Source of the DNA: Pseudomonadota bacterium
GTDB lineage: Bacteria > Pseudomonadota > Gammaproteobacteria > Xanthomonadales > Xanthomonadaceae
Reading direction: 5' to 3'
Assembly (NCBI GenBank): GCA_018242465.1
Contig: JAFEBY010000083.1
Coordinates: forward strand, 62,001-126,000
DNA: 64,000 bases
Shown piece by piece: positions 27,391-37,303 of the stretch (positions are counted from its first letter, which is position 1; every line of letters starts with the position of its first letter). The notes under the pieces are model-generated. The model worked only from the letters and a program-made list of their open reading frames with translations. It was not told where the DNA came from and searched no databases. A program made the translations under genes and the position numbers.

Positions 27391-27837
27391 TCAGCCGGCG
27401 AGCTTCTGCTTCACCAGTTTCGACACTTCGGACATGTCGGCCTTGCCAGCGAGCTGCGGCTTGAGTACGCCCATCAACTTGCCCATGTCGGCGGCACCGG
27501 TCGCACCCGTCTGGGTGATGGCGGCATCGATGGCGGCGGCGATCTCGGCTTCGCCCATCTTGGCGGGCAAGTAATGCTCGATGATCGCCATCTCGTCGCG
27601 CTCGATCGCCGAGAGATCTTCGCGGCCGGCGGCGTCGTACTGGCTGATCGAATCGCGGCGCTGCTTGACCATCTTTTCGAGCACGGCCAGCACCGCGGCA
27701 TCGTCCAGTTCGATGCGCTCGTCGACTTCCTTCTGCTTGATCGCCGCGTTGATCAGGCGGATCACGCCCAGGCGCGCTTTCTCGCCGGCCTTCATCGCGG
27801 CCTTCATGTCGTCGGTGAGCTGGGTCTTCAGGGACAT
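27391..27837 (-). CDS. yqeY: GatB/YqeY domain protein
   Basis: A 148-residue helical protein starting MSLKTQLTDDMKAAMKAGEKARLGVIRLI, the YqeY family with a C-terminal GatB-type tail (MGKLMGVLKPQLAGKADMSEVSKLVKQKL). The tail resembles the tRNA-binding part of the Glu-tRNA amidotransferase, but the free-standing role is unknown. It sits downstream of rpsU, as in many proteobacteria, and is separated from it by a terminator. Confidence 0.94.
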   Translation of the reverse strand: MSLKTQLTDDMKAAMKAGEKARLGVIRLINAAIKQKEVDERIELDDAAVLAVLEKMVKQRRDSISQYDAAGREDLSAIERDEMAIIEHYLPAKMGEAEIAAAIDAAITQTGATGAADMGKLMGVLKPQLAGKADMSEVSKLVKQKLAG

Positions 27838-27857
27838 ATCGGATTTTCCTTAAATGC

Positions 27858-27891
27858 AAAAAGCCGGTCACGCTCGCGCGTGCCGGCTTTG
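27858..27891 (-). terminator. intrinsic terminator downstream of rpsU
   Basis: Read on the minus strand, a stem of about 12 pairs (AAAGCCGGCACGC with GCGTGACCGGCTTT, one unpaired base) around a short loop is followed by TTTTTGC. It should end most rpsU transcripts and set the level of yqeY read-through. Confidence 0.85.
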
Positions 27892-27913
27892 TCGATCCGG
27901 AACCGCTAACGGC

Positions 27914-28129
27914 TCAGTACAGGCGCTGGCGCTTGGTCACGTCGCGCGACATGCGGCGCGATTGACGCTTCACGGCAGCTGCCGCCTTGCGCTTGCGTTC
28001 CTGGGTCGGCTTTTCATAGAACTCGCGCTTGCGCACTTCGGCCAGCACGCCTGCCTTCTCGCAGGTGCGCTTGAAGCGGCGCAGGGCAAATTCAAAGGGT
28101 TCGTTTTCGCGGACTTTGACGGCAGGCAT
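27914..28129 (-). CDS. rpsU: 30S ribosomal protein S21
   Basis: Small basic ribosomal protein of 71 residues: [40 protein letters not shown] and a Lys/Arg-rich tail ending KRQRLY, matching bS21 over its whole length. The ATG at 28129 fixes the known N-terminus. Divergent from tsaD, the common arrangement in gammaproteobacteria. Confidence 0.97.
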   Translation of the reverse strand: MPAVKVRENEPFEFALRRFKRTCEKAGVLAEVRKREFYEKPTQERKRKAAAAVKRQSRRMSRDVTKRQRLY

Positions 28130-28187
28130 GTGATGTTTCGAGTGAAAACCGGTCAGAGGGCCGGAGTGAGCCGGGGATGATAGCCCA

Positions 28188-28217
28188 TTCACCGGGAACC
28201 GCGCAAGCCGGTATCCT
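28188..28217 (+). promoter_or_regulatory. candidate promoter giving a near-leaderless tsaD transcript
   Basis: TTCACC (28188-28193) and TATCCT (28212-28217) are 18 bases apart, and the tsaD ATG starts 7 bases after the -10 box, where transcription itself would begin. No ribosome site is visible, which fits a leaderless message. Confidence 0.4.
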
Positions 28218-28223
28218 GAGCGG

Positions 28224-29252
28224 ATGAAAGTGCTGGGCATCGAATCCTCCTGCGACGAAACCGGTGTGGCGGTCTACGACACCGCCCTGGGGGGCGCGCG
28301 CGGGCTGGTGGCGCAAGCCGTCTACAGCCAGATCGAACTGCACGCCCAGTACGGCGGAGTGGTGCCGGAGCTGGCCAGTCGCGACCATGTGCGCAAGACC
28401 CTGCCGCTGGTCCACCAGACCCTGGACGAGGCCGGGATCGCTCCCGGCGAGATCGGCGGGGTGGCCTATACCGCCGGTCCCGGACTGGTCGGGGCGTTGC
28501 TGGTCGGGGCCGGGGTGGCGCGTTCGCTGGCCTGGGCGCTGGATGTCCCGGCGATCGGCGTCCACCACATGGAGGGCCACCTGCTGGCACCCCTGATGCA
28601 GGACGAGGATCCGCCCGAGCCGCCATTCGTGGCCCTGCTGGTGTCCGGCGGGCATACCCAGCTGGTCCATGTCGAGGCGATCGGCCGCTACCGCCTGCTC
28701 GGCGAGACGCTGGACGACGCCGCCGGCGAAGCGTTCGACAAGACCGCCAAGTTGATGGGGTTGCCGTATCCCGGTGGGCCGCAACTCGCCGCATTGGCGC
28801 AGCAGGGGACGCCGGGAAGATTCCGGTTTGCGCGACCGATGACCGATCGTCCCGGCCTCGATTTCAGTTTCAGCGGCCTGAAGACCCAGGTGTTGCTGGC
28901 GTGGCGCGACAGTGACCAGTCCGATACGACCCGCGCCGACATCGCCCGCGGGTTCGAGGACGCGGTGGTCGACACCCTGGCGATCAAGTGCGAACGCGCG
29001 CTGGAAGCTGCCGGTTGCGACACCTTGATCGTTGCCGGTGGCGTCGGCGCCAACCGCAGGTTGCGCGAAAAGTTGCAGGCGATGGCAGGCAAGCGCGGCG
29101 GTCGCGTCGCGTTCCCGCCGCCCGCGCTATGCACCGACAATGGCGCGATGATCGCTTTCGCCGGCGCATTGCGCTTGCAAGCGGGACAACGGCAAGGATT
29201 GGAAATCGGCGTGGCGCCGCGCTGGGACATGGCGACGTTGCCGGCAGTTTGA
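28224..29252 (+). CDS. tsaD: tRNA N6-adenosine threonylcarbamoyltransferase subunit TsaD
   Basis: Transfers threonylcarbamoyl to A37 of ANN-decoding tRNAs as part of the TsaBDE complex. The 342-residue ASKHA-fold protein begins [19 protein letters not shown]. The metal-binding histidines lie in [12 protein letters not shown], with [34 protein letters not shown] and [16 protein letters not shown] also present. It starts the plus-strand run that continues with folB and folK. Confidence 0.97.
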   Translation: MKVLGIESSCDETGVAVYDTALGGARGLVAQAVYSQIELHAQYGGVVPELASRDHVRKTLPLVHQTLDEAGIAPGEIGGVAYTAGPGLVGALLVGAGVARSLAWALDVPAIGVHHMEGHLLAPLMQDEDPPEPPFVALLVSGGHTQLVHVEAIGRYRLLGETLDDAAGEAFDKTAKLMGLPYPGGPQLAALAQQGTPGRFRFARPMTDRPGLDFSFSGLKTQVLLAWRDSDQSDTTRADIARGFEDAVVDTLAIKCERALEAAGCDTLIVAGGVGANRRLREKLQAMAGKRGGRVAFPPPALCTDNGAMIAFAGALRLQAGQRQGLEIGVAPRWDMATLPAV

Positions 29253-29265
29253 ATCTGGAGCACAT

Positions 29266-29622
29266 GTGAGCGATATCGTCTTCATCGAAGGCCTGGAAAT
29301 CGATGCGTTGATCGGCATCTACGATTGGGAGCGACGCATCCGCCAGACGCTGGTGTTCGATATCGAGATGGCCTTCGACAACCGCATCCCCGCTGCCAGC
29401 GACGACATCGAGGACACGCTGAATTACAAAGCCGTCAGCAAGGCGCTGATGGCCTACGTCGAAAGCACCGGCTTCGGGCTGGTGGAAACGCTGGCCGAGC
29501 GGTGCGTCGAACTGATCCTGCGTGACTTCAAGGTGTCGCGGGTGCGCCTGAAACTGAGCAAGCCGGGCGCGGTGCGCGGTGCGCGCGCGGTCGGCGTGAT
29601 GATCGAGCGGACGCGCGACTGA
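29266..29622 (+). CDS. folB: dihydroneopterin aldolase
   Basis: Cleaves dihydroneopterin to 6-hydroxymethyl-dihydropterin and glycolaldehyde in folate synthesis. The 118-residue product begins (GTG) MSDIVFIEGLEIDALIGIYDWERRIRQTL, the diagnostic N-terminus, and has LNYKAVSKALMAYVES and GLVETLAERCVELIL with the conserved catalytic Glu/Tyr region. It ends on the base where folK starts. Confidence 0.95.
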   Translation: MSDIVFIEGLEIDALIGIYDWERRIRQTLVFDIEMAFDNRIPAASDDIEDTLNYKAVSKALMAYVESTGFGLVETLAERCVELILRDFKVSRVRLKLSKPGAVRGARAVGVMIERTRD

Positions 29623-30110
29623 TGGCGTTGGCGCTGTTGAGCCTCGGCAGCAATGTTGATCCGCTGCGCCATCTGCAGGCCGCCGCGGCTGCGCTGCGAG
29701 CGCGTTTCGGCGAGGTGAGGGTGTCGTCGATCCATCGCTATCCGGCGGTGGGGTTCGCGGGCGGGGACTTTCTCAATGCAGCGGCGGTGATCGACAGTGA
29801 TCTCGATCCGCAGGCGCTCAACGACTGGCTGCATGCGTTGGAAGATGCGCATGGGCGCGATCGCAGCGGACCGCGTTTCGGCGATCGCACGCTCGATATC
29901 GACATCGTTTACTACGATGACCTGGTGATGGAAGGCGAGGGCCACCTGCAGTTGCCGCGTGCGGAGGTCCGCCACGCCTTCGTGCTGAAACCGCTGGCGG
30001 AAATCGCGCCGGACTTCATCGATCCGCTGAAACACGAATCATTGATGATGTTGTGGGCGGCGCATCCCGATCACGACACGCACTTCGAGCAGATCGACTG
30101 GAAAACTTGA
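29622..30110 (+). CDS. folK: 2-amino-4-hydroxy-6-hydroxymethyldihydropteridine pyrophosphokinase
   Basis: Transfers pyrophosphate from ATP to the FolB product. The 162-residue protein shows LLSLGSNVDPLRHLQAAAAAL at the N-terminus and GPRFGDRTLDIDIVYYDDLVM, the metal-binding D-x-D signature of HPPK, then LPRAEVRHAFVLKPLAEIAP. The start shares a base with the folB stop. Two successive folate steps are thus adjacent to a pteridine-reductase-like SDR on the other strand. Confidence 0.95.
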   Translation: MALALLSLGSNVDPLRHLQAAAAALRARFGEVRVSSIHRYPAVGFAGGDFLNAAAVIDSDLDPQALNDWLHALEDAHGRDRSGPRFGDRTLDIDIVYYDDLVMEGEGHLQLPRAEVRHAFVLKPLAEIAPDFIDPLKHESLMMLWAAHPDHDTHFEQIDWKT

Positions 30111-30116
30111 TCGGCT

Positions 30117-30866
30117 TTAGCCGACGAGTAGGCGGCCGCCGTCGACGTGCAGGACTTCACCGCTGGTAAAACGCGCGGAGGCAAGCAGCCAATGCACCGC
30201 GTCGGCGATGTCGTCGGGCGTGCCGGTGCGGGCCAGTGGCGTGCGCGCGATGATCGCGGTTTGGCGTGCGGCATCGATGGGCTCGTGTTCCGGCCACAGG
30301 ATGGCGCCGGGCGCGACGGCGTTCACGCGCACGTCGGGGGCGAGTTCCAGCGCCAACGATTTCGTCATCATCACCAGTGCGGCCTTGCTCATGCAGTAAG
30401 CGGTGTGATCGCGCAGTGGGCGTTCGCCATAGATGTCGGTCATGTTGACGATGGCGCCGCGACTTGCACGCAGATGCGGCGCCGCAGCCTGGGCGAGGAA
30501 GAATGGTGCGCGGGCGTTGGCATCGAACAGCGCCTGCCACTGCGCCGGCGTCGTTTCACCGAATGGCGTCGGGAAGAAGGTCGAGGCGTTGTTGACCAAT
30601 CCGTCCATGCGTCCGAAGCGATCGATGGTGCGGGCGATCAACGCTTCGGCGGCATCGGATTGGGCGAGATCGGCCTGCAGCAACAGCGTGCTGTCCGGCC
30701 GATTGGTTTCCAATTCATCGCGCAATGCGGCCGCTTCAGTCTCCGAGCCGCGATAGTGCAGCGCGATGGCGTAACCGTGGGCGTGCAGATGGCGCGCGAT
30801 CGCCGCGCCGATGCGCTTGGCAGCACCGGTGACGAGGACGACGGGCGGGGACGATCCGGCTTTCAT
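30117..30866 (-). CDS. pteridine reductase-like short-chain dehydrogenase
   Basis: An NADPH-dependent SDR of 249 residues. VVLVTGAAKRIGAAIARHL is the cofactor loop with the TGxxxRIG form typical of FolM/PTR1 pteridine reductases, LVNNAS is the structural motif, and YCMSKAALVMM holds the catalytic Tyr and Lys. The ATG at 30866 gives MKAGSSPPVVLVTGA. Being convergent with folK (stops 7 bases apart), a role in reducing dihydrofolate or a pterin is a reasonable inference. Confidence 0.85.
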   Translation of the reverse strand: MKAGSSPPVVLVTGAAKRIGAAIARHLHAHGYAIALHYRGSETEAAALRDELETNRPDSTLLLQADLAQSDAAEALIARTIDRFGRMDGLVNNASTFFPTPFGETTPAQWQALFDANARAPFFLAQAAAPHLRASRGAIVNMTDIYGERPLRDHTAYCMSKAALVMMTKSLALELAPDVRVNAVAPGAILWPEHEPIDAARQTAIIARTPLARTGTPDDIADAVHWLLASARFTSGEVLHVDGGRLLVG

Positions 30867-30921
30867 CCCGCCATGCTCGCATGGGCCGCGTATCCTGTGC
30901 ATCTGTCGCGACGAGACCGCC

Positions 30922-32103
30922 ATGACCGCTTTGCCGCCCCCCGATGCCGACGCCCAGGCGCATAGTGCTGAACTGGCGAGCGCGATCCGCCATGAGATCC
31001 GCGCATCCGGTAACAGCATTCCGTTTTCGCGCTTCATGGAGCTTTGTCTGTATGCGCCCGGGCTCGGTTACTACAGCGCCGGCGCGACCAAGTTCGGCGG
31101 TGCCGGCGATTTCGTGACCGCGCCGGAACTCGGGCACCTGTTCGCGGAATGCATCGGCGAGGCGATCGCGCCCGTGCTCGAGGAACTGGGTGAGGCTCAC
31201 ATTCTCGAAATTGGTGGTGGCACCGGTGCGTTCGCCGCCGACCTGTTGCAATACTTGCAGTCGATCGGCCGCCCGCCTGCACGTTACTGCGTGCTCGAGC
31301 CGAGTGCGCAACTGCGTGAACGCCAGCGCGACCACCTGCACAAGGTGTTGCCGGCGGATGTGTTCGCGCGCGTCGAATGGCTGGATCGCCCGTTCGAACA
31401 GCCGTGGAGCGGCATCGTCTTCGCCAACGAAGTACTGGATGCGCTGCCGACCACGCGTTTCGCCATCGCCGAAGAGGAAGTCTGGGAAGACCACGTCGCG
31501 CTCGACAAGGCCGATGCTTTCGTGGTGATCGGTCGTCCCGCCGACGCACTGGTGACCGCCGGCGTGCGCCATGTCGAGCGCGCGCTGGAACGCCCGTTTG
31601 CCGAGGACTATCGCTCGGAGCTGTTGCCGCAGCTGCCGTACTGGGTGCAGGCGGTGATCGGACCGATGCAGCGCGGCGCGCTGCTGTTCGTCGACTACGG
31701 GTATGCGCGCAGCGAGTACTACCAGCCGCAGCGCAGCGATGGCACCTTGCGCGCGTTCCGCCGCCACCATGTCGTTGATGATGTGCTGGCGTGGCCAGGC
31801 CTGCAGGACATCACGGCATCGGTTGATTTCACCGCGCTGGCGGAAGCAGGCACCGGCGCCGGCTTCGATCTCGCCGGCTACTGCAGTCAGGCAAGTTTCC
31901 TGATCGGAAACGGACTCGATCGCCGGCTAACGGCCGCAGAAGCGCAGGCGGCCGATGAAGTGGCACGCCTGCGCCTGCGCCAGCAGGTGAAGCGGCTGAC
32001 CATGCCGGAAGAGATGGGCGAACGCTTCCAGGTGATGGGCTTCGCGCGCGACGTCGAGTTCGGCCACGCGTTCCTGATCGGTGATCTGACGTATCGGTTG
32101 TAG
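30922..32103 (+). CDS. class I SAM-dependent methyltransferase (NDUFAF7/MidA family)
   Basis: A 393-residue protein of the DUF185 family whose mitochondrial member methylates an arginine of a complex I subunit. IPFSRFMELCLYAPGLGYYS and FGGAGDFVTAPELGHLFAECI are family-specific; HILEIGGGTGAFAADLLQYL is the SAM-binding loop, and GIVFANEVLDALP follows. The ATG at 30922 is about 25 bases after a TATCCT -10-like box (30891-30896). The bacterial substrate is not known. Repeat copy B begins 7 bases after the stop. Confidence 0.9.
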   Translation: MTALPPPDADAQAHSAELASAIRHEIRASGNSIPFSRFMELCLYAPGLGYYSAGATKFGGAGDFVTAPELGHLFAECIGEAIAPVLEELGEAHILEIGGGTGAFAADLLQYLQSIGRPPARYCVLEPSAQLRERQRDHLHKVLPADVFARVEWLDRPFEQPWSGIVFANEVLDALPTTRFAIAEEEVWEDHVALDKADAFVVIGRPADALVTAGVRHVERALERPFAEDYRSELLPQLPYWVQAVIGPMQRGALLFVDYGYARSEYYQPQRSDGTLRAFRRHHVVDDVLAWPGLQDITASVDFTALAEAGTGAGFDLAGYCSQASFLIGNGLDRRLTAAEAQAADEVARLRLRQQVKRLTMPEEMGERFQVMGFARDVEFGHAFLIGDLTYRL

Positions 32104-32109
32104 AGCATC

Positions 32110-32521
32110 GCACGCGCTGGCTTGGCGGGTGACCAGCTCCGGCGCGCGGGCCGCCGCGAGTACATCCATGTAGGCTCGTGCGCGTCATCCATGACGCGCA
32201 ACGCCCGCGCTCCGGACTGGTGCACCCACCGCGCGCGCGTGTTGTTGCTTTCCGGAGAGCGAAAAGCCCGCCACCGGCGGCGCCTATGCGGTTCGTCTGT
32301 AGCGCCGACCGTACGCAGCATGGGTGAGGAACTGCCGCTACGCGGCATGCCGCGTGGCAATTCCGAACGCCGCGAGCGCAAGCGAGTGGCCGGTCCCGCG
32401 TAGCGGGCTGCGTACGAGCCTACATGGACGTATTCACGGCGTGTCGGCGGCTGCAGACAACCGCGATAGGCGCAGAGCCGGGCGATAATGCTTTCGCGAA
32501 GACGCCAAGCTAGCGCGCGTG
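32110..32521 (+). repeat. dispersed non-coding palindromic element, copy B
   Basis: A 412-bp element in the same orientation as copy C and opposite to copy A. The left end reads GCACGCGCTGGCTTGGCGGG and the right end GACGCCAAGCTAGCGCGCGT, imperfect terminal inverted repeats. The shared palindrome around GCGGCATGCCGC and the flanking region (GAGCGAAAAGC...CACCGGCGG, GGGTGAGGAA, CGGCGTGTCGGCGGCTGCAG) align with copy C. The left half has its own stem (about 32133-32150 pairing with 32202-32220, a few mismatches) around an imperfect GCGCGTCAT/ATGACGCGC palindrome. It almost exactly fills the gap between two convergent genes. Confidence 0.85.
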
Positions 32522-32527
32522 AAAGCG

Positions 32528-33742
32528 TCAGCGCGATTGCGCGATCGCGGCAATGCGCGCCTTGCGGATCGCTTCACCGAGTGCAGGTCCCGGCGCGGTC
32601 TCCGGGAATGCACCGGCATTCACGGCGCGTGCAACATCGAACAATCGCTGCAATTCCTCCGCTTGCGGATAAGGCTGGTCTTCAAGCCCGGCGCGCCCGC
32701 GCTTGTCGGCCTCGCACACGAGCGCGAGTTGCCGCACGCGCTCCGGCTTGCGGAAGGCGTCCATGCGTTCGAACAGCTTCAGCACGGTCTCGTCGCGCAG
32801 CTCGTCGAGGCGATGGACGTTGAGGTGTTCGCGACAGGCGATTTCGGCGAGCTGGCGATGCTCGTTCGGAACCTTCAGGCGCGTGGCCAGCGCCAGCAAC
32901 GGCTTCACGCCACGCTGCTCGTGCATCACGTGCTTCGGCAATTCATCGGCGGGCGTCAGCGCCTTGCCGAGATCGTGGGTGAGCGCGGCGAAGCCGATCA
33001 GGTCATCGCCAGGCGCGAGTTTCGCCGCCATGTCGCAGACCAGTTCGACGTGCGACCCGGTATCGATCTCCGGATGGTATTCCGCACGTTGCGGCACGCC
33101 ATAGAGCGCATCGATTTCCGGCAACACGACGCGCAACGCGCCGCTATCGCGCAACGTGCGCAGGCATGCCGCCGGTTGTGCGCTGCGCAAAGCGCGCGAC
33201 AGTTCCTGCCAGACGCGTTCCGGGACCAGGGCTTCGAGTTCGCCTGATGCCACCATCTCGCGCATCAAGACCATGGTTTCCGGTGCGACCGCGAACCCCA
33301 ACGGTGCGAATCTCGCCATGAAGCGCGCAGCGCGCAATACCCGCAACGGATCTTCGGCGAACGCGGCGCTGACATGGCGCAGCGTGCGCGCCTTCAGATC
33401 CGTCACGCCGCCGAAGGGATCGACCAGCGTGCCGTCTTCGGCTTGCGCGATCGCGTTGATGGTGAAGTCGCGCCGGCGCAGGTCGTCTTCCAGCGTGACA
33501 TCGGGCGAGGCGTGGACGACGAAGCCGGTATATCCGCGTCCTGATTTGCGCTCGGTGCGCGCCAGTGCGTATTCCTCGCCGGTTTGTGGATGCAGGAATA
33601 CCGGGAAGTCGCGCCCGACCTGGCGATGGCCGAGTGCCAACATCTGCTCCGGCGTTGCCCCAACGACCACGAAGTCGCGATCGCCCGCCGGCAAACCCAG
33701 CAACGCGTCGCGCACCGCACCACCGACCAGGTAAACCTGCAT
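32528..33742 (-). CDS. cca: CCA tRNA nucleotidyltransferase with HD domain
   Basis: Adds or repairs the 3'-CCA of tRNAs. The 404-residue protein starts [28 protein letters not shown], the class II nucleotidyltransferase signature, followed by [11 protein letters not shown] and [18 protein letters not shown]-terminal HD phosphohydrolase domain is present ([24 protein letters not shown]), as in the E. coli enzyme with extra phosphatase activity. It is followed by repeat copy B. Confidence 0.96.
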   Translation of the reverse strand: MQVYLVGGAVRDALLGLPAGDRDFVVVGATPEQMLALGHRQVGRDFPVFLHPQTGEEYALARTERKSGRGYTGFVVHASPDVTLEDDLRRRDFTINAIAQAEDGTLVDPFGGVTDLKARTLRHVSAAFAEDPLRVLRAARFMARFAPLGFAVAPETMVLMREMVASGELEALVPERVWQELSRALRSAQPAACLRTLRDSGALRVVLPEIDALYGVPQRAEYHPEIDTGSHVELVCDMAAKLAPGDDLIGFAALTHDLGKALTPADELPKHVMHEQRGVKPLLALATRLKVPNEHRQLAEIACREHLNVHRLDELRDETVLKLFERMDAFRKPERVRQLALVCEADKRGRAGLEDQPYPQAEELQRLFDVARAVNAGAFPETAPGPALGEAIRKARIAAIAQSR

Positions 33743-33747
33743 GGCGA

Positions 33748-35706
33748 TCAGTTTACGATTTCGCAGGTTGGCGACACGCGTTCGCCATCGAGGCGGCCAG
33801 CGATGCGATCGGAGAGACGCAGCAGCCTGCCGTGCATGCGCCAGTCGTACATCACGCTGAAGCCAAGCACGCGCGGCACGTATTCGCGGGTTTCCTTGTA
33901 CGGGATCGCCTCGATCCAGGCATCGATGTCGAGCAGCGGGCGTTGCGATTTCCAGCGTGCGGCAGCATTCGGCCCGGCGTTGTATCCGGCGATCACCACC
34001 GGCAACGATCCGCCGGCCTTGTCCAGCCCATCGCGCAGGTAGGCGCTGCCGATCGCGATGTTGGTGGCTCCGTCATACAGGCTGTTGCTGTCGACATAGG
34101 GGATTCCGCTGCGACGGGCGATGCGTTGTCCGGTTTCCGGGATCAGCTGCATCAGTCCGCGGGCATCGGCGTTGGATCGAGCGCGGGGATCGAACAGGCT
34201 TTCGGCGCGGATCTCGGCGGCGACCCACGCCGGGTCAAGGCGATTGGCGGTGGCGGCGCGCTCGATATCGTCCTGGTAGTGCAGCGGGAAGCGCAGTTCG
34301 AGCAGGCGCATTTCCTGCGGCTGGTTGTGATCCATGCCGAAGGCGGCGCGATCGAACCACTGCTGCGACTGGGCATCGCGCACCGCGGCCAGGCGTTGCG
34401 CCGGTGGCGATGTCTTGGCAGCAGCGGTCCATTCGCGGTTGGCCCAGTCGTTGCGACCGATGCGATGCAGGGCGAGCGCGCGCTGGAACCCGGCGGATTG
34501 CAGCGGCGTCTGCGGCGTCGGCAATGGGCACAGCCGATAGGGCTGGCGCAGGCGGTCGGCGGCCATGAAGCCGTAGAACTCGCTGTTGCGCGCGGCATCG
34601 ACATAGGCGGCATGCGCCTGCTCGCGTTGTCCGCCCTGTTCCAGTGCGCGACCGAGGAAATAGATCCAGCGGGTATCGCTGCGCAATGTGTCGGGCATGG
34701 CGCGGATGGCCGCCAGCGTCGCCGGCCAGTCGCCACGCCACAGGGCATCGCGGACGCGCAATTCGTGCAGGGCATCGTCGAATGCGGAAGCGGGCACCGC
34801 AGCGAAGCGCTGCGGCGTGCGCGGATCGTGGTCGATCGCCGATGCGCGCGCGATCGCCGCCAGTACGCGGCCGCGCTGCGCATCAGTCAGGGTGAAAGCA
34901 CCGCTCCATTTCGGCAACGTGGCTTCGGCATTGTCGGGATAGTTCTTCGCGTCCTGTTCGAGTCCTGCTGCGATCACGGCGCGGCTGCGCGCGGTTTTCG
35001 GCCATGCCAGTGCCGAATCGCGCGGTGCGCCGAGGAAGTCGGCGTATTCACCGGCGAGTCTGGCCTGGTCGGGCGGCAGGCCCTTGCCGGCTTCGCGCAT
35101 CACCGAAGGCAGGCGCTGCTCCAGCGCGGCGTCGAAACGATCCCAGCGCAAGGCATCATCGACGCCGCCGCGTTGCTCGAGGATCGCCATCGGCTCGCGG
35201 CAGGCGCTTGCCCACGGTCGACCTGAGCGCCACACCTTGCGCGCGCCTTGTGTCCAGTCGGCGTCGAAACGCCCGAGCTTGGCTTCGGCAAGCAGATCGA
35301 GGCAGCGATTGGCCTGCGAGTCGCCGCCAGCGACAGTCAGCGACGACAGCGCGTTCCAGTCCTGTCGTCGCGCGAGTTCCGCACGCCACGTATCGGCAAG
35401 CGCGATGCCTGCGGGTTGCCCGGCATCGCGCTTCAGGGCGACATTGACTTCGCTGCTGACCGCCGTTGCCAGCATCTGGTGGATGCGTGCGTAATCCAGC
35501 CACGCATGCAAGGGATGGTTGGCCAGTGCGCGATCCTGTGCCGGCGTCAGTCGTCCCTGTTCGGCCGCCACGAGTGCGGACTGCATCGCGGCATCGCCGG
35601 GCGACAGTGGCGGGGGCGTCTGCGCTTCCGCTGCGCCATGCGGCGTGCAGGCAGCAAGCAGGCACAACACGGGAAGGAAAATGGTGCGCGGAGGACGACT
35701 GTTCAT
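33748..35706 (-). CDS. slt: soluble-type lytic transglycosylase (Slt), lipoprotein-like
   Basis: Cleaves glycan strands to 1,6-anhydro-MurNAc ends, the substrates later recycled by AnmK. A signal sequence with a lipobox (LCLLAACTP) suggests lipid anchoring. Residues ~40-440 are the helical U/L-type superhelix, and the C-terminal catalytic domain has [32 protein letters not shown] (catalytic Glu in RAES), [12 protein letters not shown] and VIAGYNAGP. At 652 residues it is normal for Slt70. It has its own GGGGGG ribosome site. Confidence 0.94.
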   Translation of the reverse strand: MNSRPPRTIFLPVLCLLAACTPHGAAEAQTPPPLSPGDAAMQSALVAAEQGRLTPAQDRALANHPLHAWLDYARIHQMLATAVSSEVNVALKRDAGQPAGIALADTWRAELARRQDWNALSSLTVAGGDSQANRCLDLLAEAKLGRFDADWTQGARKVWRSGRPWASACREPMAILEQRGGVDDALRWDRFDAALEQRLPSVMREAGKGLPPDQARLAGEYADFLGAPRDSALAWPKTARSRAVIAAGLEQDAKNYPDNAEATLPKWSGAFTLTDAQRGRVLAAIARASAIDHDPRTPQRFAAVPASAFDDALHELRVRDALWRGDWPATLAAIRAMPDTLRSDTRWIYFLGRALEQGGQREQAHAAYVDAARNSEFYGFMAADRLRQPYRLCPLPTPQTPLQSAGFQRALALHRIGRNDWANREWTAAAKTSPPAQRLAAVRDAQSQQWFDRAAFGMDHNQPQEMRLLELRFPLHYQDDIERAATANRLDPAWVAAEIRAESLFDPRARSNADARGLMQLIPETGQRIARRSGIPYVDSNSLYDGATNIAIGSAYLRDGLDKAGGSLPVVIAGYNAGPNAAARWKSQRPLLDIDAWIEAIPYKETREYVPRVLGFSVMYDWRMHGRLLRLSDRIAGRLDGERVSPTCEIVN

Positions 35707-35752
35707 CCCCCCGACTATAGCGGCGCCGTTTGAACGGACGGTGGATGCGCGT

Positions 35753-36523
35753 TCAGCGCGCCAGCGCGTGTCCGGGAATCTCGAGATCGGCCGACAGTGC
35801 GAGATGGTCGGAGGCCGCCGCCTGCATCACCTGCAAGCTTGCCAGCGAGATGCCGTCGGTCGTCAGCACGTGGTCGATCGCGCGCTGCGGCCGCCAGCTG
35901 GGGAAGGTGGGAACATGGTGTTGCGGTGGCTGCAGGCGGGTGGTGCGGAACAATCGCGCCATCTCCGGTTGTTCGATGCTGCAGTTGAAGTCGCCCATCA
36001 ACACGGCATTGGGTGCATCGGCCAACAGTTCGGCGATGAACCCCAGTTGCACGTGGCGCGACATCGCGCCCAGCGAGAGATGCGCGATGGCGACACGCAA
36101 GCCATCGGCGCCGGAACCGAAGCGTGCGAGCAGTACCCCGCGCCCCTTCACGCGCCCCGGCAGCGGGTGATGCTCGACTTCGACCGGCTCGATCCGGCTC
36201 AGCAAGCCATTGGCGCTGGACGCCACGCCGCCGACACTGCGGTTGGGCTGGTGCGTCCAATAGGCGAAGCCGCCGCGGGTGGCGAGATAGTGCGTCTGGT
36301 TGGTGAAGCCGGAACGGAAACTGCCGGGATCGGCTTCCTGCAGGCCGACGATGTCATGCTGCCCGGCGATCCGCGCGATGGCATCGAGCGCACCGCGCTT
36401 GCCCCCGAGCGGCAGCACATGCGACCAGCTGCGGGTGGCGTAATCGCTGTAGCGCCGCGTGCTGGAGCCTGCCTGGATGTTGGCACTCAGCAGGCGCAGG
36501 CGTTGCGTGGTCGCATCCGACAT
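35753..36523 (-). CDS. endonuclease/exonuclease/phosphatase family protein
   Basis: A 256-residue EEP-fold hydrolase. Metal and catalytic motifs are visible in order: LLSANIQ, IVGLQEADPG (Glu), AIAHLSLGAMSRHVQ (His), VLMGDFNCS (GDFN) and ASDHLALSADLEI (final Asp-His). The substrate, DNA, phospholipid or phosphoester, cannot be read from sequence. It follows the dsbA genes by 4 bases and could belong to their operon. Confidence 0.88.
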   Translation of the reverse strand: MSDATTQRLRLLSANIQAGSSTRRYSDYATRSWSHVLPLGGKRGALDAIARIAGQHDIVGLQEADPGSFRSGFTNQTHYLATRGGFAYWTHQPNRSVGGVASSANGLLSRIEPVEVEHHPLPGRVKGRGVLLARFGSGADGLRVAIAHLSLGAMSRHVQLGFIAELLADAPNAVLMGDFNCSIEQPEMARLFRTTRLQPPQHHVPTFPSWRPQRAIDHVLTTDGISLASLQVMQAAASDHLALSADLEIPGHALAR

Positions 36524-36527
36524 CCGT

Positions 36528-37298
36528 TTATTTCCTGGTACCGCTCTCCAGAGCGATCAGCGCGCTGACGATGCGCAGGTCATCGAGCTGGGACGGTCCC
36601 TTGATGCGGTACTTGCCGTTGACGACCAGCGTCGGCGTGCCTTCAATGCCGCTGCGCACTTCGAAATCATGCGCCAGCTGCATCTGCTGCTGCACCTCCG
36701 GGCTGGCCATCGTCGCGCGGAACGATTTGGCATCGAAGCCCTGTCCACCCAGCCACGCGGCGATGTCGTTGCCGCTTGCGGCCGCCGGCAACGACTTGTC
36801 GCCGTGGATGCCGTAGAACATGCGGGTGTGGATCGCAGCCAGCTGGCCGGTCTTCACTGCGGCGAAATAGGTGCGGCCAAGATCACTCGCGGCGCCACCG
36901 GCAAGCGGCAGCGGGGTGACGCGGACATTGCCCGGCTGCAGCTTGGACCATGCTTCCAGCAAGGGCTCGAAATCGGCGCAATGCGGGCAACTGTAGGCGA
37001 ACACCTCGACCACTTCGATCTTGCCATCGAGCGGCTGGAACGGCTGGCCGTTGGCGATCACGTCATAGTCGGTGCCGGCGACCGCAGGCCTGCTCTTCGC
37101 TTCGGCGATCGCCTGGGCGACCGCAGTATTCGCCATTTGCACCAGCCTGGGGTCAAAGGGCAGCGGTTGCGTTGGCGCTGCCACAGGCTTGGTGGTCGTC
37201 GCTGCCGCGTTCGGCGACTTCTGCTGGCAGCCCGCGACCGCCAGCAACGACAGCACGGCCAGTGTGGGAACGCGCATGCCTTTCGACAACGACATCAT
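36528..37298 (-). CDS. DsbA-family thiol:disulfide oxidoreductase, lipoprotein form, CPHC active site
   Basis: Third gene of a tandem DsbA-like triplet. The ATG at 37298 is preferred to an upstream TTG overlapping the previous stop. A signal peptide with lipobox LAVAGC (cleavage before Cys) is followed by a Thr/Ala/Pro linker and a thioredoxin-fold domain with VVEVFAYSCPHCADFEP and the cis-proline loop GTPTLVVNGKYRI. It probably introduces disulfides into exported proteins while tethered to a membrane. Product about 256 residues. Confidence 0.92.
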   Translation of the reverse strand: MMSLSKGMRVPTLAVLSLLAVAGCQQKSPNAAATTTKPVAAPTQPLPFDPRLVQMANTAVAQAIAEAKSRPAVAGTDYDVIANGQPFQPLDGKIEVVEVFAYSCPHCADFEPLLEAWSKLQPGNVRVTPLPLAGGAASDLGRTYFAAVKTGQLAAIHTRMFYGIHGDKSLPAAASGNDIAAWLGGQGFDAKSFRATMASPEVQQQMQLAHDFEVRSGIEGTPTLVVNGKYRIKGPSQLDDLRIVSALIALESGTRK

Positions 37299-37303
37299 CG
37301 CGA

